From Rhodococcus erythropolis NBRC 15567 (lineage in GTDB: Bacteria; Actinomycetota; Actinomycetes; Mycobacteriales; Mycobacteriaceae): a DNA stretch of 64,000 bases. Below the pieces are notes generated by a model that was not told where the DNA came from, searched no databases, and saw nothing but the letters and a program-made list of their open reading frames with translations. The stretch spans positions 62,001 through 126,000 of the forward strand of contig NZ_BCRM01000016.1 in the NCBI RefSeq assembly GCF_001552595.1. The letters are read 5' to 3'. The translations under genes and the position numbers were made by a program. Positions 18,191 to 27,422 of the stretch are shown here, piece by piece. Position 1 is the first letter of the stretch; each line of letters opens with the position of its first letter.

Positions 18191-19012
18191 TCAGGCCTTG
18201 GCAACAGGTTCCTGCAGCTCGGTGACCCAGCCGTCGACGTCCTCCGGGCACGCCAGCGTGACCTCCCGGCTGGGGCCGGCATTGCGGTATCCCGCTGCGT
18301 CGATCCACTGAGCCAAGGCTTGATAGGCGGGCAGGCAGTTGTCCATCGACCCCTTGTGCAGCAGCGAGGCCACCTGAGCTTCGGCCTGCAGTTCGACGAC
18401 CGCGAACTCGTAGTCGCCCTCGGGATCCGCATCGACCGGTAGCGCGGCATGCACGACGACGTTCTCGTCGTCGCCGGCATCCTCGTAGTACGCGAGCGCA
18501 GGTCCGATCGCGGCGATACCGGCACGATCCAAACCGGTGCACAGGCGCTCGTACAGCCCGCGAACCACCGGACCGATCGACGACGGATCCATCGTCTTGG
18601 CGGTACCGGTCAACTCCGCGACCCGCAGCGCCGGAACGGACTTGATCACAACCTCGTATGCGGACATCTGTCCCTCACTTTCGATGATGCGTAGGCGCGC
18701 CTGTACATGCGCCAGTCGCGCGGTGTCTTCCTGGATTCGGGTCTCGAGTTCTGCTCGGCGAAGCGTGAGCATCCCGCGGATTTCGTCGACGGTGACTGCC
18801 GACTCCACCACCTGCTGGACCTGGGCCAGGGTCAGGCCCAACTCCTTGAGTGCGACGATGCGGTTGAGCAGCGCCAACTGGCCCGCGGTGTACGAGCGGT
18901 ACCCGGTGGATGCGTCGACCCTCGCGGGCGCGAGCAGGCCGATGGCGTCGTAGTGGCGGAGCATGCGCACGGACACGCGACCTGCTCTCGCGAAGTCTCC
19001 GATGCTCAACAT
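18191..19012 (-). CDS. MerR-family regulator with GyrI-like effector-binding domain
   Basis: 273 residues. N-terminal winged HTH (LSIGDFARAGRVSVRMLRHYDAIGLL, then TGYRSYTAGQLALLNRI), a dimerising coiled coil (about residues 75-115), and a C-terminal ligand-binding domain of the BmrR/GyrI type (from about 118: YEVVIKSVPALRVAEL). Such regulators usually bind drugs or hydrophobic cations and activate a neighbouring exporter. No exporter is adjacent here: recQ lies downstream and rbsK upstream on the same strand. Target genes are unclear. Confidence 0.92.
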   Translation of the reverse strand: MLSIGDFARAGRVSVRMLRHYDAIGLLAPARVDASTGYRSYTAGQLALLNRIVALKELGLTLAQVQQVVESAVTVDEIRGMLTLRRAELETRIQEDTARLAHVQARLRIIESEGQMSAYEVVIKSVPALRVAELTGTAKTMDPSSIGPVVRGLYERLCTGLDRAGIAAIGPALAYYEDAGDDENVVVHAALPVDADPEGDYEFAVVELQAEAQVASLLHKGSMDNCLPAYQALAQWIDAAGYRNAGPSREVTLACPEDVDGWVTELQEPVAKA

Positions 19013-19081
19013 GGTTACTTGCCCCGTTTCTCCCTCACGAACCCGACACCTACAGGTTTACGACCTCACACGGTGTCAGAG

Positions 19082-19948
19082 TCAAGCCTGACGCTTCAGC
19101 ACTTTCTCGATCGCAGCGCGAGTGGGTGACGACACCGAAGCGCCGCGGACCGTCGTCGCCAGACTTCCCGCCGTGGCAGCGAACTGCAGGGCGCGGTCCT
19201 GGCCCTGTACCCACTCCACGGCGAAGGCGCCGGTGAAAGCATCGCCTGCGCCAGTTGTATCCACGGGTGTCACGGCCGGGGAGTCGGCGTGGATTGTCTC
19301 CTCGCCCGACCGGAGATCCGCGCCGCCGGCCCCGAGCGTCGTGACGAGGTATCGGACGCGACCGGTGACCGCGGCCAACTGCTCCGACTCGGTCTGGTTG
19401 ACGATCAAGATGTCGACTGCATCGATCAGTGGATCCGGAAGTTCTTGCACAGGAGACGGATTGAGGATGACCGTCGTCCCGTTAGCATGTGCGTGCTCGG
19501 CTGCTGCTGTAACTGTCTCGACCGGGATTTCGAGTTGGCACAGGAGGATGTCGGCGTGTGCGATCGCGTCGAGGTCTGCTTCGGTCAACGAGGTGATCGA
19601 GGAATTGGCGCCCGGGACGACGATGATGTTGTTCTCCGCGTCTTCGCTCACGGTGATGGCCGCGACGCCACTCGGGCCGTCGACACTACGTAGCAGTGCG
19701 GTGTCGACCCCGGCGTCTTGTAGGGTCTCGCGCAATTGGGTGCCGAAACCGTCGTCGCCGACCGCGCCGACGAACGACACGTCCCCACCGGCTTTCGCGG
19801 CGGCGATGGCCTGGTTGCTGCCTTTGCCTCCCGCCGCGGTGGCAAAGGCAGTGCCGAGCAGCGTTTCTCCCGGAGCGGGGAATCTGGACACTGACGTGGT
19901 CAGATCCATGTTGATACTGCCGACGACGACGATTCGAGGCGTGCTCAT
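19082..19948 (-). CDS. rbsK: Ribokinase (PfkB family carbohydrate kinase)
   Basis: Phosphorylates D-ribose (or a similar sugar or nucleoside) with ATP. 288 residues. VVGSINMDLT at the N-terminus, GGKGSNQAIAAAKAG (PfkB signature 1, residues 40-54) and the catalytic DTTGAGDAF near residue 236 are all intact. The ATG overlaps the end of the upstream transporter by 4 bp, so transporter and kinase are coupled, suggesting uptake and phosphorylation of one substrate. A ribokinase gene on the opposite strand between proB and proA also occurs in M. tuberculosis, as I recall. Confidence 0.92.
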   Translation of the reverse strand: MSTPRIVVVGSINMDLTTSVSRFPAPGETLLGTAFATAAGGKGSNQAIAAAKAGGDVSFVGAVGDDGFGTQLRETLQDAGVDTALLRSVDGPSGVAAITVSEDAENNIIVVPGANSSITSLTEADLDAIAHADILLCQLEIPVETVTAAAEHAHANGTTVILNPSPVQELPDPLIDAVDILIVNQTESEQLAAVTGRVRYLVTTLGAGGADLRSGEETIHADSPAVTPVDTTGAGDAFTGAFAVEWVQGQDRALQFAATAGSLATTVRGASVSSPTRAAIEKVLKRQA

Positions 19949-21387
19949 ACCTCGAGGTTATCGGCCTTCATTCTCTTGCGGCGAACCTTGCGGATGATCC
20001 GACGTGCTTCCTCGTCGGTGGCGACGGAGGGCGGAGAGCCGTCGAGTGGCTTGCGTGCGGTCTCGGGGATCATCAGGACTGCGATACCGCCGATCACGGC
20101 GGCGATCATCATGTACATCGGTGCGACCAAGTTGCTGCCCGTTGCACTTTCGAGGGCGGTGAGCACCAGGGGAGTGGTCCCGCCGAAGATGGAGACCGCG
20201 AGGTTGTATCCGATTGCCAAGCCGCCGTATCTGATTCCGGTCGGAAAGAGTGCGGGAAGCACGGACGGGAACACCCCGACGAACAGCAGGAGCAAGCCGC
20301 CGAGAATTGCGAGTCCCAGGAAGACCGTCACGTAGTTGCCGATGCCGATCAACAGGTAGGCAGGCAGGGACAGGACGAAGAATCCGATGAAACCGCTGAG
20401 CAGCAAGGGTTTACGCCCGACGCGGTCCGAGAACTTTCCGACGTAGCTGATTCCCATCATCATCACGATCATGACGATGATCATCAGAACGAGTCCGTGG
20501 GATTCGTCGTAACCCAACGTGTTGGTCAGATAGGTCGGCATGTAGCTGAGCAGCCCGTAGTGAGCGATGTTGTATGTGGCCACCAGGACGATGCACAGAA
20601 CAAGCGGACGCCAGTTGTCGACGAGAGTTTCGCGTAGTTTCTTGCCTGTGGATTCGTCTGCGAGGGAACGCTCTTCGGCCTGCTCCATCATCTGGAATGC
20701 GGGAGTTTCCTCCAAACGTAGACGGAGGTACAGGCCGATGAGACCCAGCGGTCCGGCAATGAGGAAGGGGATGCGCCAGCCCCACTGGAGGAGGTCCTCG
20801 GCGCTGACGACGGTCTGGATGATCGTCACGATGCCCGCTGCCGCCACATATCCTGCCAGAGTCCCGAATTCGAGGAAGCTGGCGAAGAAACCGCGCCGCT
20901 TGTCCGGCGCGTATTCGGCAACGAACGTACTGGCCCCGCCGTATTCGCCGCCCGTGGAAAAGCCCTGCAACAGGCGTAGGAGTACCAGCAGGATCGGGGC
21001 GGCGATACCGATGGACTCGTAGCTCGGGATGAGGCCGATGGCGAAGGTGCTGCCCGCCATCAGAATGATGGTGGTGGCCAGGACCTTCTTGCGTCCGATG
21101 CGGTCACCGAGTGGGCCGAAGAACAATCCGCCGAGAGGGCGGACGATGAAGGCAGCCGCAAAAATTGCAAACGTAGACAGGAGTTGAGCGCTGCCGCTCG
21201 CCTCCGGGAAGAACACTTTTCCGATAGTGGTAGCTAGATATGCGTAAACGCCGAAATCGAACCACTCCATGGCATTTCCGAGCATCGTCGCCTTGACAGC
21301 GCGCTTGACGGACGCATTGTCGGTGACGCAGACATCGGGTGATTCGGCCACTTCGAGAGCGCTGATCGAGTTCTCTGGTGTAGTCAT
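19945..21387 (-). CDS. MFS transporter, metabolite:H+ symporter (MHS) family
   Basis: 480 residues with 12 predicted membrane helices, from ATG 21387, which has GGGGAG 8 nt before it. Family marks: AMEWFDFGVYAYLA in helix 1, FFGPLGDRIGRKKVL in loop 2-3, and the MHS-type STGGEYGGASTFVAEYAPDKRRGFFASF between helices 4 and 5. MHS members carry small acids and osmolytes such as proline/betaine (ProP), shikimate, citrate or 2-oxoglutarate. The coupling to ribokinase points to a sugar-like substrate, while the nearby ectoine operon would suit an osmolyte. The sequence alone does not settle this. Confidence 0.9.
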   Translation of the reverse strand: MTTPENSISALEVAESPDVCVTDNASVKRAVKATMLGNAMEWFDFGVYAYLATTIGKVFFPEASGSAQLLSTFAIFAAAFIVRPLGGLFFGPLGDRIGRKKVLATTIILMAGSTFAIGLIPSYESIGIAAPILLVLLRLLQGFSTGGEYGGASTFVAEYAPDKRRGFFASFLEFGTLAGYVAAAGIVTIIQTVVSAEDLLQWGWRIPFLIAGPLGLIGLYLRLRLEETPAFQMMEQAEERSLADESTGKKLRETLVDNWRPLVLCIVLVATYNIAHYGLLSYMPTYLTNTLGYDESHGLVLMIIVMIVMMMGISYVGKFSDRVGRKPLLLSGFIGFFVLSLPAYLLIGIGNYVTVFLGLAILGGLLLLFVGVFPSVLPALFPTGIRYGGLAIGYNLAVSIFGGTTPLVLTALESATGSNLVAPMYMMIAAVIGGIAVLMIPETARKPLDGSPPSVATDEEARRIIRKVRRKRMKADNLEV

Positions 21388-21548
21388 GACATGCGCTCCC
21401 CAGCGCAATCATCGAACCGAGCGGGGCACGTACCTGATGCACGCATCTTTTCGTTGCCCACTCGCCGATGAGCCGGTCGGGAAATCGAGCGTCCGCGTGC
21501 CCTGTGGCTCGTTGCGACCCCCGTCGCACGGCTCTGGCCCGCGGCAGT

Positions 21549-21573
21549 GTCCGGAGCCCACAGGGCTCCGGAC
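21549..21573 (-). terminator. Hairpin between the Old Yellow Enzyme gene and the MHS transporter gene
   Basis: GTCCGGAGCCC (21549-21559), ACA loop, GGGCTCCGGAC (21563-21573): a perfect 11-bp stem, 58 bp past the stop of the Old Yellow Enzyme gene. No T-tract. Probably a terminator or 3'-end structure of that gene. Confidence 0.55.
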
Positions 21574-21630
21574 TACCGGCAAGTAAGACGCTTACGCTAT
21601 CAAAGTTGGGCGCGGGAGCCGATTTTCGGG

Positions 21631-22734
21631 CTAGAAGGCGCGGGCGTACTGCGACGGGATATGTGGTCCAACCTCGGCGTTCAGTTCCCGCGCCGCCCGG
21701 CGCGCCCAGTACGGATCACGCAACAGTTCGCGGCCGAGGAGCACCGCCACTGCGCTTCCGTCTTCGACGATCTTCTCGGCCTGTTCGGGTTCGGTGATGA
21801 GGCCGACGGCGGCGGCCGGTAGCAGGCTCTCGTTCTGCAGGCGACGGGCGAACGGAACCTGGTATCCCGGTTCCACCGGAATCTGTGCCGCCGGTGAATT
21901 GCCGCCAGTGGAGACGTCGACGAGATCGACCCCGTAATCGGAGAGGATGTTGGCCAGGGCAACGGTCTGATCCGCGGTCCAGCTGTCGACCTCGAGCCCA
22001 CGCTCTTCCGTCAGCCAATCGGTCGCCGAGACCCGGACGAAGAGCGGTAGCTCGGCCGGCCACACCTCGCGGACTGCTGTCAGGATTTCGAGGAGCAATC
22101 GAATGCGGTTCTCGAAGCTGCCTCCGTAGCGGTCCGTTCGCTTGTTGCTCTCGGGGGAGAGGAACTGATGGATCAGGTATCCGTGGGCCGCGTGAATTTC
22201 CACGACCTTGAATTCGGCCTTCAATGCGCGGGTAGCCGCCGCTGCGAAGTCCGCGACGACCTTCTCGATGCCCTCCGTGGTGAGCTCGACCGGATCGGCA
22301 AGGTGACCGAACGGAACCGCGCTCGGGGCAACCGTCTGCCACGAGAGTCGGTCGTCGGCGGGCAGACTCTTGCCGCCGCGCCACGGAACCTGCGTCGACG
22401 CTTTGCGTCCGGCGTGGGCCAGCTGAATTCCGGGCACTGCGCCGAAGTACGCGAGTTGCGCGTTGATCTCGGCGAAGGCTTGCGCCTGCGTGTCGTTCCA
22501 GATCCCCAGATCAGCTGCCGATATGCGGCCTTCGGGACTGACGGCCGTCGCCTCGGTGAGAATCAGACCGGTGCCGCCGATTGCACGGCTCACCAGATGC
22601 GTGCGATGCCATTCGTTGGGCACTCCGACCTGGTCGCCGATGACGTCGGCCGAGTACTGGCACATCGGTGCCATCCAGACGCGGTTCGGGATGGTGACGC
22701 CACGCAGGGTCAAAGGCTCGAACAACACACTCAC
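21631..22734 (-). CDS. Old Yellow Enzyme family NADH:flavin oxidoreductase (YqjM-like)
   Basis: FMN-dependent ene-reductase that reduces activated C=C bonds or related xenobiotics with NAD(P)H. 367 residues, a complete TIM barrel. MAPMCQYSA has the Cys at residue 24 typical of the YqjM/thermophilic-like class. HAAHGYLIHQFLSPESNKRTDRYGG carries the substrate-binding His pair. ELLRDPYWARRAARELN near the end is conserved. GTG start. The gene is divergent from proA across 195 bp that contain a 23-bp tandem repeat. Confidence 0.93.
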   Translation of the reverse strand: MSVLFEPLTLRGVTIPNRVWMAPMCQYSADVIGDQVGVPNEWHRTHLVSRAIGGTGLILTEATAVSPEGRISAADLGIWNDTQAQAFAEINAQLAYFGAVPGIQLAHAGRKASTQVPWRGGKSLPADDRLSWQTVAPSAVPFGHLADPVELTTEGIEKVVADFAAAATRALKAEFKVVEIHAAHGYLIHQFLSPESNKRTDRYGGSFENRIRLLLEILTAVREVWPAELPLFVRVSATDWLTEERGLEVDSWTADQTVALANILSDYGVDLVDVSTGGNSPAAQIPVEPGYQVPFARRLQNESLLPAAAVGLITEPEQAEKIVEDGSAVAVLLGRELLRDPYWARRAARELNAEVGPHIPSQYARAF

Positions 22735-22780
22735 GGATGGCTCCTGACTCGAAGAAGAAGGTCGGTGGGTGCAACAGCGC

Positions 22781-22869
22781 CGCGCGTCGGAATTGTTCCC
22801 CGGCGGTCCGCCGAAATGTTGCCCGGCGGTCCGTCGGAATGTTCGCAGGCGGTCCGTCGGAATGTTCCC
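22781..22869. repeat. 23-bp tandem repeat in the divergent OYE/proA intergenic region
   Basis: Three 23-bp copies (22801-22823, 22824-22846, 22847-22869) of a unit with core GGCGGTCCGTCGGAATGTT, preceded by a partial copy (22781-22800, CGTCGGAATTGTTCCC). Copies differ at a few positions. In the first full copy GGCGG-T-CCGCC is a perfect palindrome. The array occupies about half of the 195-bp space between the divergent starts, leaving about 60 bp to proA and 45 bp to the other start. Possible reiterated operator or slippage repeat. Confidence 0.88.
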
Positions 22870-22929
22870 GGGTGGTCACAGCCTCGTTCCGCCGAGCAGG
22901 CCGCGGAGGTGGGTGGTTAATGTGTATTC

Positions 22930-24216
22930 ATGACCGCTGTGACTTCCAACGCAGAAACCGTCGACTCGAATGCGTCCGACACCAAGTCCGTCGTGCACGA
23001 CGCCGCACGCCGAGCCCGTAAGGCTTCGCGCGTCCTGGCTCTGCTGACCACGGCGCAGAAGGATGCTGCTCTCCACGCCGCAGCCGACGCAGTTCTCGCG
23101 GCAAGTGATCGGATTCTCGCGGCCAACGCTCTCGATATCGACACCGCGAAGGCGGGTGGCACCGAGGAATCGCTGCTCGACCGTCTTCGTCTGACCGCTG
23201 ACCGCATCGAGGGCATCGCGTCAGGTCTGCGCCAGGTTGCCGGACTACCCGATCCGATCGGCGAAGTTCTTCGCGGCTCCACTCTGCCGAACGGTTTGGA
23301 ACTACGGCAGCAGCGCGTTCCGCTCGGTGTCGTCGGCATGGTGTACGAGGCTCGTCCCAACGTGACCGTCGATGCCTTCGGGCTCACCCTCAAATCGGGA
23401 AATGCTGCGCTGTTTCGTGGTTCGTCCTCGGCGGTCAAGTCCAACGAAGCGTTGGTGGCGGCTCTGCGTGCGTCGTTGGTTGATCAGGGACTGCCCGAGG
23501 ATTCCGTTCAACTTCTGCCAAGTGCGGATCGCTCCACGGTCACTCATTTGATTCAGGCCCGTGGCCTCGTCGACGTCGTCATCCCGCGCGGTGGCGCCGG
23601 CCTGATCAGCGCCGTCGTGCGTGATGCCACCGTGCCCACCATCGAGACCGGTGTCGGTAACTGCCACGTCTATGTTCACTCGGCCGCCGATCTACTGATG
23701 GCCGAGAAGATTCTTCTCAACTCCAAAACCCGTCGGCCCAGTGTCTGCAATACAGCCGAAACCGTCCTGGTCGACGCCGCCATCGCCGAGACGGCCGTGC
23801 CGAAGCTGCTCCAAGCGCTCCAGATGCACGACGTCGTCGTGCACGGTGATCTGCCGGGACTGGTTCCCGCGACCGAGGACGACTGGTCGAAGGAGTACCT
23901 CACCCTCGACGTCGCCCTCAAGGTCGTCGAGAACCTGGACGCTGCCGTCGAGCACATCGACCAGTACGGGACCGGCCACACCGAAGCCATCGTGACTTCC
24001 GATCTCTCGGCTGCCCGTGAGTTCACCGCTCGCGTCGACGCCGCGGCAGTGATGGTCAATGCGTCGACTGCCTTCACCGACGGTGAGCAGTTCGGATTCG
24101 GCGCCGAGATCGGCATCTCCACCCAGAAACTGCATGCGCGTGGCCCTATGGGGCTACCGGAACTGACGTCCACCAAGTGGATCGTCTGGGGCGACGGGCA
24201 CACCCGACCCGCCTGA
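22930..24216 (+). CDS. proA: Glutamate-5-semialdehyde dehydrogenase (gamma-glutamyl phosphate reductase)
   Basis: Second step of proline synthesis: NADPH-dependent reduction of gamma-glutamyl phosphate. 428 residues, complete aldehyde-dehydrogenase fold. Catalytic Cys273 in [30 protein letters not shown] near residue 135, and the C-terminal [22 protein letters not shown] are all diagnostic. It starts the next long + strand series (proA-moxR-VWA-nadD-rsfS). Separated from proB by about 11.7 kb. Confidence 0.97.
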   Translation: MTAVTSNAETVDSNASDTKSVVHDAARRARKASRVLALLTTAQKDAALHAAADAVLAASDRILAANALDIDTAKAGGTEESLLDRLRLTADRIEGIASGLRQVAGLPDPIGEVLRGSTLPNGLELRQQRVPLGVVGMVYEARPNVTVDAFGLTLKSGNAALFRGSSSAVKSNEALVAALRASLVDQGLPEDSVQLLPSADRSTVTHLIQARGLVDVVIPRGGAGLISAVVRDATVPTIETGVGNCHVYVHSAADLLMAEKILLNSKTRRPSVCNTAETVLVDAAIAETAVPKLLQALQMHDVVVHGDLPGLVPATEDDWSKEYLTLDVALKVVENLDAAVEHIDQYGTGHTEAIVTSDLSAAREFTARVDAAAVMVNASTAFTDGEQFGFGAEIGISTQKLHARGPMGLPELTSTKWIVWGDGHTRPA

Positions 24217-24257
24217 AAAGTTCACCAGACTTGCCCCACCCTTTTTAGGAGTTAACC

Positions 24258-25169
24258 GTGGACCGAGCTCTTCCCGATACAACACCGTTCTTCTCGAGCG
24301 TCGACGACGTGATCGAGCGTTTGGCCGAGACGGGTTACCTGTCCGACAAGGGCACTGCAACGGCAGTGTTCCTTGCCGACCGACTGGGCAAGCCCCTGCT
24401 CATCGAGGGACCGGCCGGTGTCGGAAAGACGGAACTCGCCCGCGCAGTCGCCCAGACCACGGGCGCAGAACTGGTGCGTCTGCAGTGCTACGAGGGCGTC
24501 GACGAGGCTCGTGCGCTGTACGAGTGGAACCACGCGAAGCAGATTCTTCGGATTCAGTCGGGCGGGGCGAGCGGAGCGAGGGGTGATGTCGCGGTCGACC
24601 ACAGCTGGGACTCGACGAAGGCGGATGTCTTCTCGGAGGAGTTCCTGCTCGCACGTCCACTGCTCAAGGCCATTCGCCGCGAGGACCCGACGGTGCTGTT
24701 GATCGACGAGACGGACAAGGCAGACGTCGAGATCGAAGGTCTGCTCCTCGAAGTGCTCAGCGACTTCGCGGTCACGATCCCCGAGCTCGGAACGATCACC
24801 GCCACCCGCAAGCCGTTCACGGTGCTGACGTCCAACGCCACGCGCGAACTCTCGGAGGCTCTGAAGCGTCGTTGCCTCTTCCTGCATCTCGATTTCCCGG
24901 ACGCCGACCTCGAGCGTCGCATCCTCGCAAGCCGGGTGCCGGAGCTTCCTGAAGCGATTGCCGAGCAGCTGGTCAACACCATTCGTGTTCTTCGCGGAAT
25001 GCAGCTCAAGAAGGTTCCGTCGGTGTCCGAAACCATCGACTGGGGACGCACCCTTCTCGCTCTGGGCATGGACACGCTCGACGACGACGCCGTACGCGCC
25101 ACGCTCGGTGTCATCCTCAAGCACCAGTCCGATCAGGTGCGCGCCGCCGCTGAACTTCGGCTGAACTGA
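24258..25169 (+). CDS. MoxR-family AAA+ ATPase
   Basis: 303 residues. Walker A GPAGVGKTE near residue 55, Walker B and sensor region VLLIDETDKAD, and sensor-type SNATRELSEALKRRC. MoxR ATPases act as chaperones that mature or insert cofactors into partner complexes, usually with a von Willebrand factor A protein encoded next to them. Here the partner follows after 8 bp. GTG start with AGGAGTTAA upstream. The client of the pair is unknown. Confidence 0.92.
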   Translation: MDRALPDTTPFFSSVDDVIERLAETGYLSDKGTATAVFLADRLGKPLLIEGPAGVGKTELARAVAQTTGAELVRLQCYEGVDEARALYEWNHAKQILRIQSGGASGARGDVAVDHSWDSTKADVFSEEFLLARPLLKAIRREDPTVLLIDETDKADVEIEGLLLEVLSDFAVTIPELGTITATRKPFTVLTSNATRELSEALKRRCLFLHLDFPDADLERRILASRVPELPEAIAEQLVNTIRVLRGMQLKKVPSVSETIDWGRTLLALGMDTLDDDAVRATLGVILKHQSDQVRAAAELRLN

Positions 25170-25177
25170 GGTCTGAC

Positions 25178-26641
25178 ATGGCTCCCGCAGGATCGACGTC
25201 GCCGCTCTCACCCGGCGGCCTGGCAGCGCCGCACGGGATTCCCGGTCACCTCGTCGATTTTGTCGAGGCTCTGCGACGACGCGGAATCATGGTCGGCCCG
25301 TCCGAGACCGTCGACGCCGGTCAGGTCATGTCGGTTCTCGACCTGCTCGATCGTGAAGCGCTTCGTGAAGGGCTGGCATGCTCGCTCCTGCGCCGACCTA
25401 CCCACCGGGCGACGTTCGACGCCGTCTTCGACCTGTGGTTCCCCAAGGCGATCGGTGACCGTGCGGTCGGCGACGTCGACGTCACACTGCCGCGCAAGCC
25501 AGACGGCTCGATCGACCTGCAGGCATTGCGTGAGCTGATCGCCGAACTGCTGACAGACGGCAGTGACGAGGCGATGGAGATGACCGAACTCTTGACCGCC
25601 GCGATGGTCGAGGAACTCGGGCAGTACCAGTCGAGTAACGGCCCGTCGTTCTCCGCCTATCAGGCGCTGCGTGACGTCGCCCCGGAGACGTTGCTCAACA
25701 AGATCCTGCAAGGTCTACTCGGCAACCAGGAAGGCGCCGGGTCCGAGGGCAAGGACAATTCCGACTATCAGTCCGAGGTCGCCAAGCGCACGGCAGCGCA
25801 GCGCATCGCGGACTTCCGCAAGATGGTCGAGAAGGAAACGCGTCGACGCACCGCCGAGAATTTGGGTAAGGAACGCGTCGCCACGTACGGCGTTCCGAAA
25901 CTCGCCGAGGAAGTCGACTTCCTGCGGGCCTCCGACGCCGAACTCACCACACTGAAGAAGAACGTCGCACCACTCGCTCGTCTGTTGGCCAGCCGTCTCG
26001 CGGTGCGTCGTAGCCGCTCCCGCTCGGGTTCGATCGACCTGCGTCGCACGTTGCGCAAGTCCATGTCGACGGGCGGAGTGCCGATCGATCTGGTGCAGCG
26101 CAAGCCGAAGCGAGCGCGGCCGGAACTTGTGGTGATGTGTGACGTGTCGGGTTCGGTAGCGGGGTTCAGCCATTTCACCCTGCTCCTCGTCAACGCGTTG
26201 CGCGAGCAGTTCTCACGAGTGAGGGTGTTCGCGTTCATCGACACGACCGACGAGGTCACGCGGTTCTTCGACTCGAACGCAGACCTCGGGTCCGCGATGT
26301 CACGGATGGTGCGTGAAGCCGAACTGATCACCTACGACGGCCACTCCGACTACGGGCACGCCTTCGGGGTCTTCCAGGAGAAGTTCGCGCAGTCGATCAC
26401 CAGTCGCACGTCGCTGCTGGTACTCGGCGACGGTCGCAACAACTATCGCGATCCCAACCTCCAGTCGCTGTCGCAGATGGTTGCGGTTGCCAAGCACGCA
26501 CACTGGCTCAACCCTGAGCCGAAGGGGCAATGGGGAACGGGTGACTCCGCGGCGAAGGTGTACAACGAGGTCATCAGCATGCACGAGTGCCGCTCGGCCC
26601 AGCAGCTTGCCGACGTCGTGTCCCGTCTGCTGCCGGTCTGA
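25178..26641 (+). CDS. VWA domain-containing protein (CoxE-like partner of the MoxR ATPase)
   Basis: 487 residues, no signal peptide or membrane helix. The C-terminal von Willebrand A domain starts about residue 307 with VVMCDVSGSVAGFS, a MIDAS-type DxSxS motif, and continues with LLVLGDGRNNYRDP. The central region is rich in Arg and Lys (RRSRSRSGSIDLRRTLRKSM), typical of CoxE-like proteins that work with MoxR ATPases in metal-center assembly. Eight bp after the ATPase gene, so the two are cotranscribed. The target enzyme is not in the window, apart from the mention that no molybdenum hydroxylase genes are seen. Confidence 0.9.
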   Translation: MAPAGSTSPLSPGGLAAPHGIPGHLVDFVEALRRRGIMVGPSETVDAGQVMSVLDLLDREALREGLACSLLRRPTHRATFDAVFDLWFPKAIGDRAVGDVDVTLPRKPDGSIDLQALRELIAELLTDGSDEAMEMTELLTAAMVEELGQYQSSNGPSFSAYQALRDVAPETLLNKILQGLLGNQEGAGSEGKDNSDYQSEVAKRTAAQRIADFRKMVEKETRRRTAENLGKERVATYGVPKLAEEVDFLRASDAELTTLKKNVAPLARLLASRLAVRRSRSRSGSIDLRRTLRKSMSTGGVPIDLVQRKPKRARPELVVMCDVSGSVAGFSHFTLLLVNALREQFSRVRVFAFIDTTDEVTRFFDSNADLGSAMSRMVREAELITYDGHSDYGHAFGVFQEKFAQSITSRTSLLVLGDGRNNYRDPNLQSLSQMVAVAKHAHWLNPEPKGQWGTGDSAAKVYNEVISMHECRSAQQLADVVSRLLPV

Positions 26642-26659
26642 CCCGTAAGCTCGACACTC

Positions 26660-27376
26660 GTGCAGAAGGGACTATCGGTGGAACGTGCTCGACGCCTCGG
26701 AGTGATGGGTGGCACCTTCGACCCCATTCACCATGGCCACCTCGTTGCGGCCAGTGAGGTCGCCGACCGGTTCGGACTCGACGAAGTGATCTTCGTCCCC
26801 ACCGGGCGGCCCTGGCAGAAGCAGGGGAAGGGCGTCAGTCCTGCCGAGGACCGGTACCTCATGACGGTCATCGCCACCGCCTCCAACCCGCGGTTTTCCG
26901 TCTCTCGGGTCGACGTCGACCGTGAAAAAGTGACGTACACCGTGGACACACTGCGAGACCTCCGGGCCTACCATCCCGACGCCGAACTCTTCTTCATCAC
27001 CGGTGCCGATGCGCTGGCCAGCATCCTTTCCTGGCAAGATTGGGAAGAGTTGTTCGCATTGGCGAAGTTCGTCGGGGTATCGCGACCGGGTTTCGATCTC
27101 AATGCAGAGCACCTGGCCGGTCACCTCGACACCATGCCCGCCGACGCGGTCACGTTGATAGAGATTCCGGCACTTGCCATTTCGTCGACCGAATGTCGTC
27201 GTCGGGCAAGTGAAGACCGCCCTGTCTGGTACCTGGTGCCGGATGGAGTGGTGCAGTACATCTCGAAGCGGAACCTGTATCGACCTGTCGACGCGGAGCG
27301 CCGCGACGGAGCTACAACGATGTCGGAGCCCGCACCGGGGAAGTCGGAAGCCGTCCCGGGCGCCGAATCGAGCTAG
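26660..27376 (+). CDS. nadD: Nicotinate-nucleotide adenylyltransferase
   Basis: Adenylates nicotinate mononucleotide to deamido-NAD in NAD synthesis. 238 residues from GTG 26660. Nucleotidyltransferase motif [15 protein letters not shown] near residue 17 with the HxGH signature, and [10 protein letters not shown] as the ISSTxIR-type motif. The last about 30 residues are a Pro/Glu/Ala-rich tail beyond the family core. TAAGCT lies 8 nt before the GTG, so a leaderless start is possible. A second GTG at 26678 would also keep the whole domain. Confidence 0.95.
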   Translation: MQKGLSVERARRLGVMGGTFDPIHHGHLVAASEVADRFGLDEVIFVPTGRPWQKQGKGVSPAEDRYLMTVIATASNPRFSVSRVDVDREKVTYTVDTLRDLRAYHPDAELFFITGADALASILSWQDWEELFALAKFVGVSRPGFDLNAEHLAGHLDTMPADAVTLIEIPALAISSTECRRRASEDRPVWYLVPDGVVQYISKRNLYRPVDAERRDGATTMSEPAPGKSEAVPGAESS

Positions 27377-27422
27377 CCGAGAACAACAAGTACTTTCTGA
27401 AGACGAAACTGGAGAACATCGA

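Noticed and set aside
22781-22869. Attachment site or CRISPR remnant
   Set aside because: No integrase, no spacers, and the repeats are adjacent to each other.
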